Shown here: one piece after another, positions 1 to 8,579 of the stretch
How positions within the stretch are numbered: position 1 is the stretch's first letter
How the letters are laid out: each line of letters starts with the position of its first letter
Assembly (NCBI GenBank): GCA_963830065.1
Contig: CAWHLA010000007.1
Span: 186,001-250,000, forward strand
Direction of reading: 5' to 3'
Source of the DNA: JACCZR01 sp963830065
GTDB lineage: Bacteria > Actinomycetota > Thermoleophilia > Solirubrobacterales > Thermoleophilaceae
DNA: 64,000 bases
Notes under the pieces: model-generated
The model's database searches: none
What the model saw: only the letters and a program-made list of their open reading frames with translations
What the model was told of the DNA's origin: nothing
Made by a program: the position numbers and the translations under genes

Positions 1-531
1 GCTTCTGCGGCACGGGAGGCGCCCGAGGCCGGTCCCAAGCGCTTCGAGGGCTCCACCCTCCCCAAGGGCCTGAAGGCCCCCGACTTCGCGCTGACCGACG
101 AAGAAGGGCGGCGGGTGCGCATGGCCGACTTCCGCGGCCGCCCGACCGTGGTGACCTTCCTCTACACCACCTGCGAGGAGACCTGCCCCGGGCAGGCGCA
201 GGTGATCAAGGGTGCCTTCGCCGAACTGGGCCGGGACCTTCCCGCGGTAGCGGTGGCGGTCGATCCCCCGCGCGACACGCCCGCGCGCGCGCAGAAGTTC
301 CTCGCCGAGCAGCGCATGCGCAAGCGGCTGCGCTTCGCGCTGGGCAGCCGCGACCAGCTGCGCCCGGTCTGGGACGGATTTTCCGTGCAGCCCCAGGGCA
401 ACGACCTCGAGCACACGGGCCGGCTCGTGCTGGTGGACTCGGAGGGGATGCAGCGGGTGGCCTTCCCCATCGACCAGGCCACGCCCGAGCGCGTCGCCCA
501 CGACCTGCGACTGCTGGACCAGGGGGCCTAG
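1..531 (+). CDS. SCO1/SenC-type copper chaperone, 5' partial
   Basis: The reading frame is open from the left edge, so the N terminus (expected membrane anchor) lies outside the window. About 176 residues are visible. The thioredoxin-fold core carries the SCO copper-binding motif CEETC (CxxxC) inside TTCEETCPGQ, followed by the family pattern of a conserved Asp-Pro (AVDPPRDTP). Near the C terminus HTGRLVLVDSEG contains the His expected as third copper ligand. SCO proteins deliver copper to the CuA site of cytochrome c oxidase or act as thiol oxidoreductases outside the membrane. The next gene starts 2 bases after the stop, so the two may be cotranscribed. Confidence 0.85.
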   Translation, partial: ASAAREAPEAGPKRFEGSTLPKGLKAPDFALTDEEGRRVRMADFRGRPTVVTFLYTTCEETCPGQAQVIKGAFAELGRDLPAVAVAVDPPRDTPARAQKFLAEQRMRKRLRFALGSRDQLRPVWDGFSVQPQGNDLEHTGRLVLVDSEGMQRVAFPIDQATPERVAHDLRLLDQGA

Positions 532-533
532 CG

Positions 534-1538
534 GTGGAGATCGGCGTCTACACCTTCGCCGAGCTCTCCCCCGCGATCACGCCCGAGCAGCGCCTGCGCA
601 ACCTCGTCGAGGAGGCCCGGGTGGCCGACGAGGTCGGGCTCGACGTCTTCGGCGTCGGCGAGCACCACCGGCCGGACTTCGCCGTCTCGGCACCGTCGGT
701 GGCGCTGGCGGCGTGTGCCGAGGCGACCGAGCGCATCCGGCTCACCAGCGCCGTCAGCGTGCTGAGCTCCGACGACCCGATCCGGGTCTTCCAGCAGTTC
801 GCCACGCTCGACCAGCTCTCGGGCGGACGGGCGGAGATCATGGCCGGCCGCGGCTCGTTCATCGAGTCGTTCCCGCTGTTCGGCCTCGACCTCGACGACT
901 ACGACGACCTGTTCGCCACCAAGCTCGCGCGCCTGCTCGAGCTGCGCGAGGACCCGGCGGCCCACGACGTGTACCCGCCGTCGCTGCAGCAGCCGCTGCC
1001 GGTGTGGCTGGCGGTGGGCGGCAACCCGCCGTCGGTGGTGCGCGCCGCGGCCCACGGGTTGCCGCTGGCGATCGCGATCATCGGCGGGCTGCCCGAGCGC
1101 TTCGCGCCGCTGGTGGACCTCTACCGCCAGACGCTCGCCGAAGCCGGCCAGGACACCGGGCTCCCGGTGAGCATCAACTCGCACACCTACGTGGCCCACG
1201 ACAGCAAGGCCGCGGGCGACGAGTACTTCCCCGGCTACGCGCGCGTCATGACCCGCATCGGGCGCGAGCGCGGCTGGCCGCCGATGGAGCGCCCGCAGTT
1301 CGAGGCGCTGCGCGAGCCGCGCGGCTCGCTGTTGGTCGGCAACCCGGAGGAGGTGGCCGAGAAGATCCTGTTCGAGCACGGGCTGTTCGGCCACTCCCGC
1401 TTCCTCGCGCAGATCGCCTTCGGGGACCTCCCCCACGACCGCGCGCTGCGAGCCATCGAGCTGCTGGGCACCGAAGTCGCGCCGCTGGTCCGCAGCGAGC
1501 TCAGCCGGCGGTCGCCATCCGATACACATGCGGTATGA
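534..1538 (+). CDS. LLM-class flavin-dependent oxidoreductase
   Basis: 334 residues of the bacterial luciferase-like TIM-barrel family. It opens with EIGVYTFAEL and has the typical GVGEHHRPDF segment after strand 2, a GRAEIMAGRGS segment and a C-terminal GNPEEVAEKI typical of FMN- or F420-dependent members. The substrate cannot be read from sequence. GTG start 2 bases after the SCO gene. The stop overlaps the next start as ATGA at 1535-1538, indicating translational coupling. Confidence 0.85.
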   Translation: MEIGVYTFAELSPAITPEQRLRNLVEEARVADEVGLDVFGVGEHHRPDFAVSAPSVALAACAEATERIRLTSAVSVLSSDDPIRVFQQFATLDQLSGGRAEIMAGRGSFIESFPLFGLDLDDYDDLFATKLARLLELREDPAAHDVYPPSLQQPLPVWLAVGGNPPSVVRAAAHGLPLAIAIIGGLPERFAPLVDLYRQTLAEAGQDTGLPVSINSHTYVAHDSKAAGDEYFPGYARVMTRIGRERGWPPMERPQFEALREPRGSLLVGNPEEVAEKILFEHGLFGHSRFLAQIAFGDLPHDRALRAIELLGTEVAPLVRSELSRRSPSDTHAV

Positions 1539-1888
1539 CCGTTAGCCGGGCGGTGCCCAACATCAAGTCCGATCGGCCCGATGAGACGCGGGACTTCTTC
1601 CTCGACCTGATGGGCTTCGAGGTGGCGATGGACCTCGGCTGGGTCGTGACCCTGGCCTCGCCGGCCAACCGCTCGGCCCAGGTGACGATCATCGGGAACG
1701 ACGACATGTCGGCGCCCGGCATCTCGGTGGGGGTGGATGACGTCGATGCCGTCCACGCCCAGGCCGTGGAGCGAGGCTTGGAGATCGCCTATCCGCTCCG
1801 TGACGAGGAGTGGGGGGTTCGGCGCTTCATGCTTCGCGAGCCAAGCGGCACGCTCGTCAACGTCGTCGCTCACCGGCGGGCCGCTTAG
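1535..1888 (+). CDS. VOC (glyoxalase/bleomycin-resistance fold) protein
   Basis: 117 residues with the beta-alpha-beta-beta-beta repeat of the vicinal oxygen chelate superfamily: an N-terminal PNIKSDRPDETRDFFLDL helix and a closing MLREPSGTLVNVV strand that would supply the metal-site glutamate. ATG chosen because it overlaps the preceding stop (ATGA). The last 32 bases overlap the convergent nucleotidyltransferase gene on the other strand. Substrate unknown. Confidence 0.8.
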   Translation: MTVSRAVPNIKSDRPDETRDFFLDLMGFEVAMDLGWVVTLASPANRSAQVTIIGNDDMSAPGISVGVDDVDAVHAQAVERGLEIAYPLRDEEWGVRRFMLREPSGTLVNVVAHRRAA

Positions 1889-2375
1889 GGACCCAGCGGC
1901 CGGTCTCGCGGTACACGCGGCCGCGCTCCGCGTTGGCGCTGCCGGGCTCGTGCTCGGCGTGCCAGCGGTCCGAGGCGTCCAGCGCGGCCAGGACCTCCTC
2001 GCGCGGGATCTCCCCGATCAGCTCCGACGGCGGCGGACCGAGCAGCGCGCGGCCGTGCTCGCGGGCTACGGCCAGGTCGATCACGTACCAGTGGTCGCCT
2101 GAGCCGGGGTTGGGGTCGAGCACCACGTTCAGCGCCTCGTCGTAGAAGACGATCTCCAGCTTGGTGGCGGGCACCGGGATGTCGCGGACCTCCACGTCCA
2201 CCGGCGGGCCGCTGACCACCGCCGCCACGTCGAGGTCGCTCTCGCCGGGGCGGAAGGCGCCCATGGCCGCCGAGCCGATCAGCCACACCGCGACGAGCCG
2301 GTCGCCGAGCGCGGAGCGAAGCCGCTCGACGAGCGCATCCAGATAGCGCTCGACCTCGTCCGGGAGAGTCGCCAT
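1857..2375 (-). CDS. Nucleotidyltransferase-domain protein, short
   Basis: 172 residues. The polymerase-beta nucleotidyltransferase signature is intact: GSAAMGAFRPGESDLDVAAV gives the G-S pair and the D-x-D metal-binding pair. The C-terminal GRVYRETGRWVPK resembles the helix that in aadA/ANT(3'')-type adenylyltransferases follows a longer helical domain. The protein is about 90 residues shorter than those enzymes, so aminoglycoside modification should not be assumed. Its 3' end runs 32 bases into the convergent VOC gene. A TAGGAT hexamer lies 9 bases before the ATG. Confidence 0.7.
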   Translation of the reverse strand: MATLPDEVERYLDALVERLRSALGDRLVAVWLIGSAAMGAFRPGESDLDVAAVVSGPPVDVEVRDIPVPATKLEIVFYDEALNVVLDPNPGSGDHWYVIDLAVAREHGRALLGPPPSELIGEIPREEVLAALDASDRWHAEHEPGSANAERGRVYRETGRWVPKRPAGERRR

Positions 2376-2384
2376 CTCGCCGTT

Positions 2385-2390
2385 ATCCTA
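2385..2390 (-). promoter_or_regulatory. Candidate -10 element, near-leaderless
   Basis: TAGGAT read on the minus strand, 9 bases before the ATG of the nucleotidyltransferase gene, with no Shine-Dalgarno sequence. Inferred from pattern only. Confidence 0.35.
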
Positions 2391-2415
2391 GTTCGGCGGT
2401 AGGTATTCGCAGACG

Positions 2416-2865
2416 ATGATGTTCTCAACCAAAGCCGAGTACGGCGTGCGCGTGATGGCGCACCTCGCAAAGCGCGACGACAACGCGCCGGTGTCCCTCG
2501 GCTCGATCGCAGAGGCCGAGGGCTTGCCCCTCGCCTATCTCGAGCATCTGATCCAGCGGCTGCGCCGCGAGGGCCTGGTGGAGTCGCGCCGGGGCGCCCG
2601 GGGTGGCTACTCGCTGGCCCGCGCGCCCGAGGCGATCACGATGGCCGAGATCGTCCGCGCCCTGGAGGGCGAGATCGCCCCCATCGAGTGCATCACCGCG
2701 GACGCCGACGGCGAGCTGGTCTGCGCCCGCGACGGCGAGCTCGGCCACGAGCCGTGTCCCACCAAGCTGCTGTGGACGCGCGTGCAGGGCTCGATCGTCC
2801 GCACCCTGTCCGACATGACCCTTCAAGACTTGATCCCGAACCAGAAAGCCTCAACTCCAGCATGA
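2416..2865 (+). CDS. Rrf2-family Fe-S-sensing regulator of the suf operon
   Basis: 149 residues. N-terminal winged helix (STKAEYGVRVMAHLA at the start, RRGARGGYSLAR for the wing) is typical of Rrf2 proteins. Three cysteines at about residues 92, 103 and 114 follow a C-x10-C-x10-C pattern, as expected for an [Fe-S] ligand set but wider than the IscR spacing. It is the first gene of the suf operon and overlaps sufC by ATGA, so it is very likely a cluster-responsive autoregulator of Fe-S assembly. Two adjacent ATG codons (2416, 2419) could both serve as start. Confidence 0.9.
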   Translation: MMFSTKAEYGVRVMAHLAKRDDNAPVSLGSIAEAEGLPLAYLEHLIQRLRREGLVESRRGARGGYSLARAPEAITMAEIVRALEGEIAPIECITADADGELVCARDGELGHEPCPTKLLWTRVQGSIVRTLSDMTLQDLIPNQKASTPA

Positions 2866-3611
2866 GCTTGGAAATCCAGAACCTTCACGTGCGCACCGAG
2901 GAGCGCGAGATCCTCCAGGGCGTCGACCTCAAGGTCGCACGCGGCGAGACCCACGCCCTGATGGGCCCCAACGGCTCGGGCAAGTCCACGCTGGCCAACA
3001 CCCTGATGGGCAACCCCACGTACGAGGTGACCGAGGGCAAGATCATCCTCGACGGCGAGGACCTGACCGAGGCCGATCCCGACGAGCGGGCCCGCGCCGG
3101 CCTGTTCCTGGCGTTCCAGTACCCGGCCACGATCCCGGGTGTCTCGGTGGCCAACTTCCTGCGCATGGCGGTCAACGCCCGGCGCGAGGAGAACATCAAG
3201 GTCAAGGAGTTCGGCCAGGTCCTCGGCAAGAACATGGAGCTGCTGAAGATCGACCGCGCCTTCACCAGCCGCTACCTCAACGAGGGCTTCTCCGGCGGCG
3301 AGAAGAAGCGCGCCGAGATCCTCCAGCTGGCGATGCTCGCCCCCGACTTCGCCGTCCTCGACGAGACCGACTCCGGGCTCGACATCGACGCACTGAGGAT
3401 CGTCTCTGACGGCGTCAACGCCATGCGCGGCGACGAGCGCGGCTTTCTGATCATCACCCACTACACGCGGATCCTCGGCTACGTGAAGCCGGACTTCGTG
3501 CACATCATGCTCGACGGCCAGATCGTGCGCGAGGGCGGGTCGGAGCTGGCCGGCGAGCTCGAGGACAAGGGCTACGAGTTCGTGCGCGAAGAGGTCGCGT
3601 CACGTGCCTGA
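2862..3611 (+). CDS. sufC: SufC, Fe-S assembly ATPase
   Basis: 249 residues, full length. ABC-type ATPase with Walker A GPNGSGKST (about 35-43), signature FSGGEKKRAEI and Walker B FAVLDETDSGLD; the unusual Asp-Glu-Thr-Asp after Walker B is characteristic of SufC. It powers the SufBCD scaffold in the cytosol. ATG overlaps the Rrf2 stop (ATGA) and the gene overlaps sufD by 8 bases. Confidence 0.97.
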   Translation: MSLEIQNLHVRTEEREILQGVDLKVARGETHALMGPNGSGKSTLANTLMGNPTYEVTEGKIILDGEDLTEADPDERARAGLFLAFQYPATIPGVSVANFLRMAVNARREENIKVKEFGQVLGKNMELLKIDRAFTSRYLNEGFSGGEKKRAEILQLAMLAPDFAVLDETDSGLDIDALRIVSDGVNAMRGDERGFLIITHYTRILGYVKPDFVHIMLDGQIVREGGSELAGELEDKGYEFVREEVASRA

Positions 3612-4881
3612 GCCCGCCTTCCTGGAAGAGCGCCGCAAGAACGCGCTCGAGGCCTACGAGGCCGAGCCCGTCCCCACGTGGCGGCGCTCGGGGTTCTGGA
3701 CCACGAGCCTGCGCAAGCTGGAGCTCGACGCGCTGGAGACCAAGCGCTACGACGCGGTCGACGAGCTGCCCGCCATCGTGCGCGAGCACCTGGGCGACGA
3801 GGAGCACGCCGGGCTGATCGTCCAGCGCGGCGCCTCGGTGGTCTTCGCCCACTGCGACGACCCGAGCGTGACCGTCACCTCGCTCGAACAGGCGGTCGAG
3901 GAAACCCCCGAGCTGGTCGAGCCGTGGCTGGGCAAGCGCCTGCCCGTGGACGAGGGCAAGTTCGCCGCCGCCAACGCCGCCTTCTGGACCGGCGGGGCGT
4001 TCATCAACGTCCCCAAGAACACTCAGCTCGAGAAGCCGATCCAGGTCGTCTACCTGATCGACGAGCCCGGCACCGCGCAGTACGCCCACACCCTCGCGGT
4101 GATCGGCGAGCACGCCGAGTGCCGCATCCGCGAGTACTGCCTGGGGGCCGACTTCGAGGGCCAGGCACTGCACGCCGGCGCCTTCGAGCTGTACGCCCGC
4201 CCGGGCGCCCAGGTGGACCTTGCCCACTACCAGGACTGGGGCCGCGGCCAGGTGCATGACGTCTCGACTAAGCGCGTCGAGGTCGCGCGCGACGCCCGCG
4301 TGAAGTGGGTCCCCGTCCACCTCGGCGGCCACCTGACCAAGCAGACCTTGGACATCATCACCGCCGAGGAGGGCTCGGACATGCGCCACTCGGGGCTGTA
4401 CTTCACCGAGCGCGATGAGCACCTCGACCTGTTCACCTCGGACAAGCACGAGGCCGGCCACACCACCGGCGACACGGTGTGGAAGGGCGCTCTCACCGGC
4501 GAGTCGCGCGCGTCCTACGAGGGCCTGATTCACATCGTGCCGAAGGCCGCCGAGACCCACACCTACCTGCAGACGCACTCCATGCTGCTCTCGCAGAAGG
4601 CCAAGGGCGACGCCATCCCCTCGCTGATCGTGGAGGTGGACAACGTGTCGGCCTCGCACGGCGGGACCGTGGGCGAGCTCGACGAGGACCAGATCTTCTA
4701 CATGGAGACGCGCGGCATCCGGCGCGCCGAGGCGGTGCGGGTGCTGGTCGAGGGCTACTTCGAGGAGGTCGTGACGCGGCTGGACGACCCCGGTCTCGAG
4801 GACCTGGTGCGGCGGCGCATCGCCGAGAAGCTGGCCAACGCCGAGGACCAGGTGCGCGAGTTCATCGGAGAGCGCGCGTGA
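3604..4881 (+). CDS. sufD: SufD, Fe-S scaffold subunit
   Basis: 425 residues (GTG start inside the end of sufC). Contains the SufBD right-handed beta-helix core and the typical C-terminal SHGGTVGELDEDQIFYMETR stretch with the His implicated in cluster assembly in SufD. Partners SufB (encoded at 8957-10357) and SufC. Overlaps sufS by 4 bases (GTGA). Confidence 0.95.
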   Translation: MPEPAFLEERRKNALEAYEAEPVPTWRRSGFWTTSLRKLELDALETKRYDAVDELPAIVREHLGDEEHAGLIVQRGASVVFAHCDDPSVTVTSLEQAVEETPELVEPWLGKRLPVDEGKFAAANAAFWTGGAFINVPKNTQLEKPIQVVYLIDEPGTAQYAHTLAVIGEHAECRIREYCLGADFEGQALHAGAFELYARPGAQVDLAHYQDWGRGQVHDVSTKRVEVARDARVKWVPVHLGGHLTKQTLDIITAEEGSDMRHSGLYFTERDEHLDLFTSDKHEAGHTTGDTVWKGALTGESRASYEGLIHIVPKAAETHTYLQTHSMLLSQKAKGDAIPSLIVEVDNVSASHGGTVGELDEDQIFYMETRGIRRAEAVRVLVEGYFEEVVTRLDDPGLEDLVRRRIAEKLANAEDQVREFIGERA

Positions 4882-6116
4882 CCACCGCCACCCGGCCGCT
4901 GGTCGACGTCCGCGCCGACTTCCCGATCCTCGGGCGCGAGATGGACGGCAAGCGGCTGGTCTACCTCGACTCCGCGGCCACCTCCCAGAAGCCGGCCCAG
5001 GTGATCGAGGCGATCGACTCCCACTACCGCCACACCAACGCCAACATCCACCGCGGCGTCTACAAGCTCGCCCAGGAGGCCACCGACCTGTTCGAGGGGG
5101 CCCGCGAGCGGATCGCGCGGTTCGTGGGCGACTCCTACGAGACCACGCTGTTCACCAAGAACGCCACCGAGGCGATCAACCTGGTGGCTTACTCGTGGGG
5201 CCGGGCCAACGTCGGCCCCGGCGACGAGGTGCTCATCACGCAGATGGAGCACCACTCGAACATCGTCCCCTGGCAGCTGCTCTGCCAGCAGACCGGCGCC
5301 ACCCTGCGCTACCTGAGCGTCAGCGAGACCGGTGAGCTGTCGCTCGACGAGCTCGACGCCGTGCTGGGCGAGGGCCGCGTGAAGCTCGTCGGAGTCGCGC
5401 ACGTGTCCAACGTGCTGGGCACGATCAACCCGGTGGCCGAGATCGCCGCGCGGGCGCGCGCCGCCGGCGCGGTGACGCTGGTCGACGGCTCGCAGGCGGT
5501 GCCGCAGATGCCGGTGGATCTGCGCGAGCTCGACGTGGACTTCTACGCCTGGACCGGCCACAAGGCGCTCGGCCCCACCGGCGTTGGCGTGCTCCACGGC
5601 CGCCGCGACCTGCTGGAGGAGATGCCGCCCTTCCTCGGCGGCGGCGACATGATCGCCACCGTCGGCTTCGAGGGCTCCACCTGGAACGAGCTGCCGTTCA
5701 AGTTCGAGGCCGGCACATCGCCGGTGGCCGAGGGCATCGGCCTCGGGGTCGCGATCGACTACCTCGCCGCCACCGGAATGGAGCGCATCCGCGAGCACGA
5801 GAAGGACCTCACCGCCTACGCCCTGGAGCGCCTGGCTGAGGTCGAGAGCCTGCGCGTCTTCGGGCCCATGGACCCCGACCGCCGCGGCGGCGTCGTCTCG
5901 TTCGCCATGGACGGCATCCACCCGCACGACGTGGCCGAGCTGTGCGACCGCGAGGCGGTCTGCATCCGCGCCGGGCACCACTGCGCCCAGCCCCTGATGC
6001 GCCGCATGGACGTGCCGGCCACCGCGCGAGCGAGCTTCCACGTCTACAACGCGCGCGAGGACATCGACCGGCTGATCGACGCGCTGAGGGGCGCCCGGGA
6101 GGTGTTCGCTCTCTAG
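4878..6116 (+). CDS. sufS: SufS, group II cysteine desulfurase
   Basis: 412 residues. PLP enzyme that supplies sulfur as a persulfide. Lys229 in AWTGHKALGPTG is the expected Schiff-base lysine, and Cys369 in IRAGHHCAQPLM is the persulfide cysteine in the group II (SufS) context. GTG start chosen because it overlaps the sufD stop as GTGA. The stop codon shares a base with the sufU start (TAGTG). Confidence 0.97.
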   Translation: MTTATRPLVDVRADFPILGREMDGKRLVYLDSAATSQKPAQVIEAIDSHYRHTNANIHRGVYKLAQEATDLFEGARERIARFVGDSYETTLFTKNATEAINLVAYSWGRANVGPGDEVLITQMEHHSNIVPWQLLCQQTGATLRYLSVSETGELSLDELDAVLGEGRVKLVGVAHVSNVLGTINPVAEIAARARAAGAVTLVDGSQAVPQMPVDLRELDVDFYAWTGHKALGPTGVGVLHGRRDLLEEMPPFLGGGDMIATVGFEGSTWNELPFKFEAGTSPVAEGIGLGVAIDYLAATGMERIREHEKDLTAYALERLAEVESLRVFGPMDPDRRGGVVSFAMDGIHPHDVAELCDREAVCIRAGHHCAQPLMRRMDVPATARASFHVYNAREDIDRLIDALRGAREVFAL

Positions 6117-6496
6117 TGGACGCGCTGTATCGGGACTACATCCTCGATCACTACAAGAACCCGCGGAACTTCGGGACGCTGGATCCGCACGACCTCGACT
6201 GGCACGACCACAACCCGCTGTGCGGCGACGAGCTCGGGGTCCACGTCCGGGTGGAGGACGGCAAGGTGGCCGACCTGCGCTTCCACGGCCAGGGCTGTGC
6301 GATCTCCCAGGCCGCGGCCTCGATCGTTTCCGACGAGCTGATCGGCAAGCCGGTGGACGAGCTGCCCGAGCTGAGCGCGGACTGGATGATCGACCTGCTG
6401 GGGATCGACATCTCCCCCACGCGGCGCAAGTGCGCGCTGCTCTCGCTCAAGGTCATGCGCGGCGCCTCCACGGGCGACGCCTCCTGGCCGGAGTAG
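6116..6496 (+). CDS. sufU: SufU-like zinc/sulfur-transfer protein
   Basis: 126 residues. Zinc ligands of the SufU/IscU family are all present: Cys36 and Asp38 in PLCGDELG, Cys61 in GQGCAISQA and Cys106 in TRRKCALLSL. SufU accepts persulfide sulfur from SufS. The Cys61-Cys106 distance (45 residues) is close to IscU spacing and lacks the extra segment of Bacillus SufU, yet the LPPVK chaperone motif of IscU is absent and the flank before Cys106 is SufU-like. The start is fixed by TAGTG coupling. Confidence 0.93.
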   Translation: MDALYRDYILDHYKNPRNFGTLDPHDLDWHDHNPLCGDELGVHVRVEDGKVADLRFHGQGCAISQAAASIVSDELIGKPVDELPELSADWMIDLLGIDISPTRRKCALLSLKVMRGASTGDASWPE

Positions 6497-6503
6497 CGCT
6501 CTT

Positions 6504-6520
6504 GCGGGCCTCCTGCCCGC
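6504..6520. terminator. Hairpin between sufU and convergent lipase
   Basis: GCGGGC-CTCCT-GCCCGC, a perfect 6-bp GC stem 8 bases after the sufU stop and before the convergent lipase stop. There is no T tract, so intrinsic termination is only plausible. Confidence 0.4.
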
Positions 6521-6557
6521 GCCCTGATGCAGAGGCGGCGCCATCCTGGCGGCTTGA

Positions 6558-7784
6558 TTAGCGCTGGCGGCCGCGGCCGTTGCGGCGCACGGTCACGCGG
6601 AAGGCCTTGGTGCGTGCTCCGGCACGCGCCACCCGGATCCGGATCACTGTGCCAGTGCGCAGCCGCTTGCGGCGGAACGGCCGCAGCAGGCTCATGCGCG
6701 AACGGGCCAGCGGCACCCGGTAGCGCTTCCCGCGGAACACGCACCGGCGCACGTGCCGGCGTGGGGTGCGGCACGCGGTCAGGCTCACTCGCGCGCCCGC
6801 GGGCACCCGCGAGAGCATCAGCCGGCGGACGCGGTGCCGGCGTAGGCGGCTGCTCAGGCCGACCCCGCGCGGCCGCCACGACGCACTGGCCTGGCGACCG
6901 GTCCACGGCGGCAGCCGGTTGCAGTCGATGCGCCGCGCGTCGGGCGGGTCGAGGGCGTTGAACGTGAGCTGCGCGGCCACCGGGTCCACGGCAACGGCCA
7001 GGTGCTCGGACCGGTCCTGGGGGCAGATCTGCTGGAGCACGTGGTTGGTCGCGCCGCGCGCGGCCATGAAGCCGCTCGTGTAAGGGATGACCAGCTCGTC
7101 GTACTTGGTCATCACCGTCGTGTAGGTCACGCCGGAGGCGGCGTCGCCCCCGGCCGCGAGCTTGCGCTGCTCGGGTGAGCCCTTGACGAACTGGGGGCAC
7201 GAGCCGCACAGGCTGGCCACCGCGTTGACCACCGGGGCGTCGAAGCCGAAGCGGGCGGCCAGGTCGCGCACGCGGTCGACGCCGTACACCGTGGTGCCGT
7301 CGTACAGCGGCGTCCAAGCGACGTAGCGCGCCACCTTCCCGGCCCCACCGCCGAACTTCAGCCACCACTGCGGCATGTAGGTGCCCTCCGAGTGCCCGAC
7401 GAGGTCGATCTTGCTCGCACCGGTGGCCGACCGCACCCGCTCGACGAACGCGTTCAGCTCCGCCGCGCTCTGCTCGATCGGGATCACCCCGCCGGGGCCG
7501 TTGAAGCCTGCCGGAACGCGGGGGTCGAGCCCGTAGGTCAGGGCGAAGACGCAGTACCCGCGCTCCTTGAGCTTCGGCGCTAGGTAGCTCCAGTTCAGCT
7601 GCATGTTCGCGCTGAGGCCGTGCACGAGGACGATCGGACGAGGATGGACCGCCGACGGCTTGCACGCGAAGTCGTTGGCGCCCGGTGGCGGGTTCGCCTC
7701 ACTCGATACGGCAGCGACAGGTGAGGCGGTGATCAGCGCGACCAGGCACCCCATGACCGCGACCCCTCCCCCGACTCGGCGCAC
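6558..7784 (-). CDS. Secreted class-2-type lipase/esterase with Arg-rich tail
   Basis: 408 residues. N-terminal signal peptide (GVAVMGCLVALITASPVAAV), then an alpha/beta hydrolase with oxyanion segment PIVLVHGLSANM and nucleophile elbow GHSEGTYM (GxSxG). Several cysteines (SLCGSCPQF, QQICPQD, RIDCNR) suit disulfides of an exported enzyme. Residues about 300-408 form a highly basic tail with the look of an Ig-like or wall-binding extension. GTG start; a TATTCT hexamer lies 6 bases upstream, suggesting a leaderless message. Confidence 0.85.
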   Translation of the reverse strand: MRRVGGGVAVMGCLVALITASPVAAVSSEANPPPGANDFACKPSAVHPRPIVLVHGLSANMQLNWSYLAPKLKERGYCVFALTYGLDPRVPAGFNGPGGVIPIEQSAAELNAFVERVRSATGASKIDLVGHSEGTYMPQWWLKFGGGAGKVARYVAWTPLYDGTTVYGVDRVRDLAARFGFDAPVVNAVASLCGSCPQFVKGSPEQRKLAAGGDAASGVTYTTVMTKYDELVIPYTSGFMAARGATNHVLQQICPQDRSEHLAVAVDPVAAQLTFNALDPPDARRIDCNRLPPWTGRQASASWRPRGVGLSSRLRRHRVRRLMLSRVPAGARVSLTACRTPRRHVRRCVFRGKRYRVPLARSRMSLLRPFRRKRLRTGTVIRIRVARAGARTKAFRVTVRRNGRGRQR

Positions 7785-7790
7785 GGCTTC

Positions 7791-7796
7791 AGAATA
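7791..7796 (-). promoter_or_regulatory. Candidate leaderless -10 (TATTCT) for the lipase
   Basis: TATTCT on the minus strand, 6 bases before the GTG start and no ribosome-binding site between them. Confidence 0.45.
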
Positions 7797-7801
7797 CGGC
7801 T

Positions 7802-8179
7802 ATGGCGGAAGAGAACGTCGAGCTCGTGCAACGAATGCTCGACCACTTTTACAACGGCGAGGCCGAGCAGGCATTGGAGTGCTTCTCCCCCGACGTGGAG
7901 ATCGACCTCCGGAGGCGCGTCGACGCCGGCTGGGGCCGTGGCCGGGAGGAGCTCGCCCGGCTTATCGGAGAATGGGTGTCGAGCTTTGCCGATTGGCGCG
8001 AGGAGATCAACGAGGTCCGCGACCTCGGCGACCAGGTCTTGGTCGAGGCGACCCAGCGCGGCCGCGGCAGGGAGAGCGGCGTGGAGTTGCAATCCCGGTA
8101 CTCCACGGTGTACGACGTGCGGGATGGCGCCATCTGGCGCATCACGCTCTACCCGGACGCCGCGGAGGCACGCGACTGA
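7802..8179 (+). CDS. SnoaL-like/NTF2-fold protein
   Basis: 125 residues in the cone-shaped NTF2-like fold: N-terminal helix ENVELVQRMLDHFYNGE, then ECFSPDVEID and the central GWGRGREELARLIGEW helix, ending in beta strands (RYSTVYDVRDGAIWRITLYP). Such proteins are small enzymes or binding proteins; nothing indicates which. Divergent from the lipase with only 17 bases between the starts. Confidence 0.75.
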   Translation: MAEENVELVQRMLDHFYNGEAEQALECFSPDVEIDLRRRVDAGWGRGREELARLIGEWVSSFADWREEINEVRDLGDQVLVEATQRGRGRESGVELQSRYSTVYDVRDGAIWRITLYPDAAEARD

Positions 8180-8189
8180 CGGGGTGGCG

Positions 8190-8579
8190 CTAGAAGTCCC
8201 TCCGGCCGGCCAGGCTGTCTCCGCGGTCGCCCCAGGACCGCTCGTAGATCGCCACGCGCTGAGGGCCGGGCAACTCCACCTGCACGCCGTGCCCGTACGG
8301 CATCCCGAACTCGGACCCCAGCTCGACGCCGCGCTCCCGAAGCTCGGCGCTCGCCGCGTCGAGGTCCTCGACGCGGAAGATCAGGATCGGCTGCTCGCCC
8401 TCCAGGTGCTCGGCGAGCAGCAGCGCCGGGCCGTCGGGATCCGCGCGCACCATCGCCACCCGCGTGCCGAAGCGCTCGATGGCGAAGACCAGCTCGGCGC
8501 CCAGCCCGTCGGTGTAGCGCTCGATGTCAGCCGCGACGTCGTCGCTGGGGAGGTAGACGAAGTCGAGCCGGTCGAACAC
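8190..8579 (-). CDS. VOC-family protein
   Basis: 129 residues, glyoxalase fold: FDRLDFVYLPSDDVAADIER at the start, ILIFRVEDLDAASAELRERG in the middle and a terminal strand VQVELPGPQRVAIYER. GTG start immediately follows the TAG of the upstream glutaredoxin-like gene, so the two form a bicistron. Function unknown. Confidence 0.75.
   Translation of the reverse strand: MFDRLDFVYLPSDDVAADIERYTDGLGAELVFAIERFGTRVAMVRADPDGPALLLAEHLEGEQPILIFRVEDLDAASAELRERGVELGSEFGMPYGHGVQVELPGPQRVAIYERSWGDRGDSLAGRRDF

Noticed and set aside
528..1529. Long open frame antisense to the luciferase-like gene
   Set aside because: Arg/Gly/Ala/Val-rich composition typical of the shadow frame in GC-rich DNA; no domain.
4755..6041. 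428-codon antisense frame over sufS
   Set aside because: Fully covered by sufS with clear active-site residues; the antisense product has no motif.
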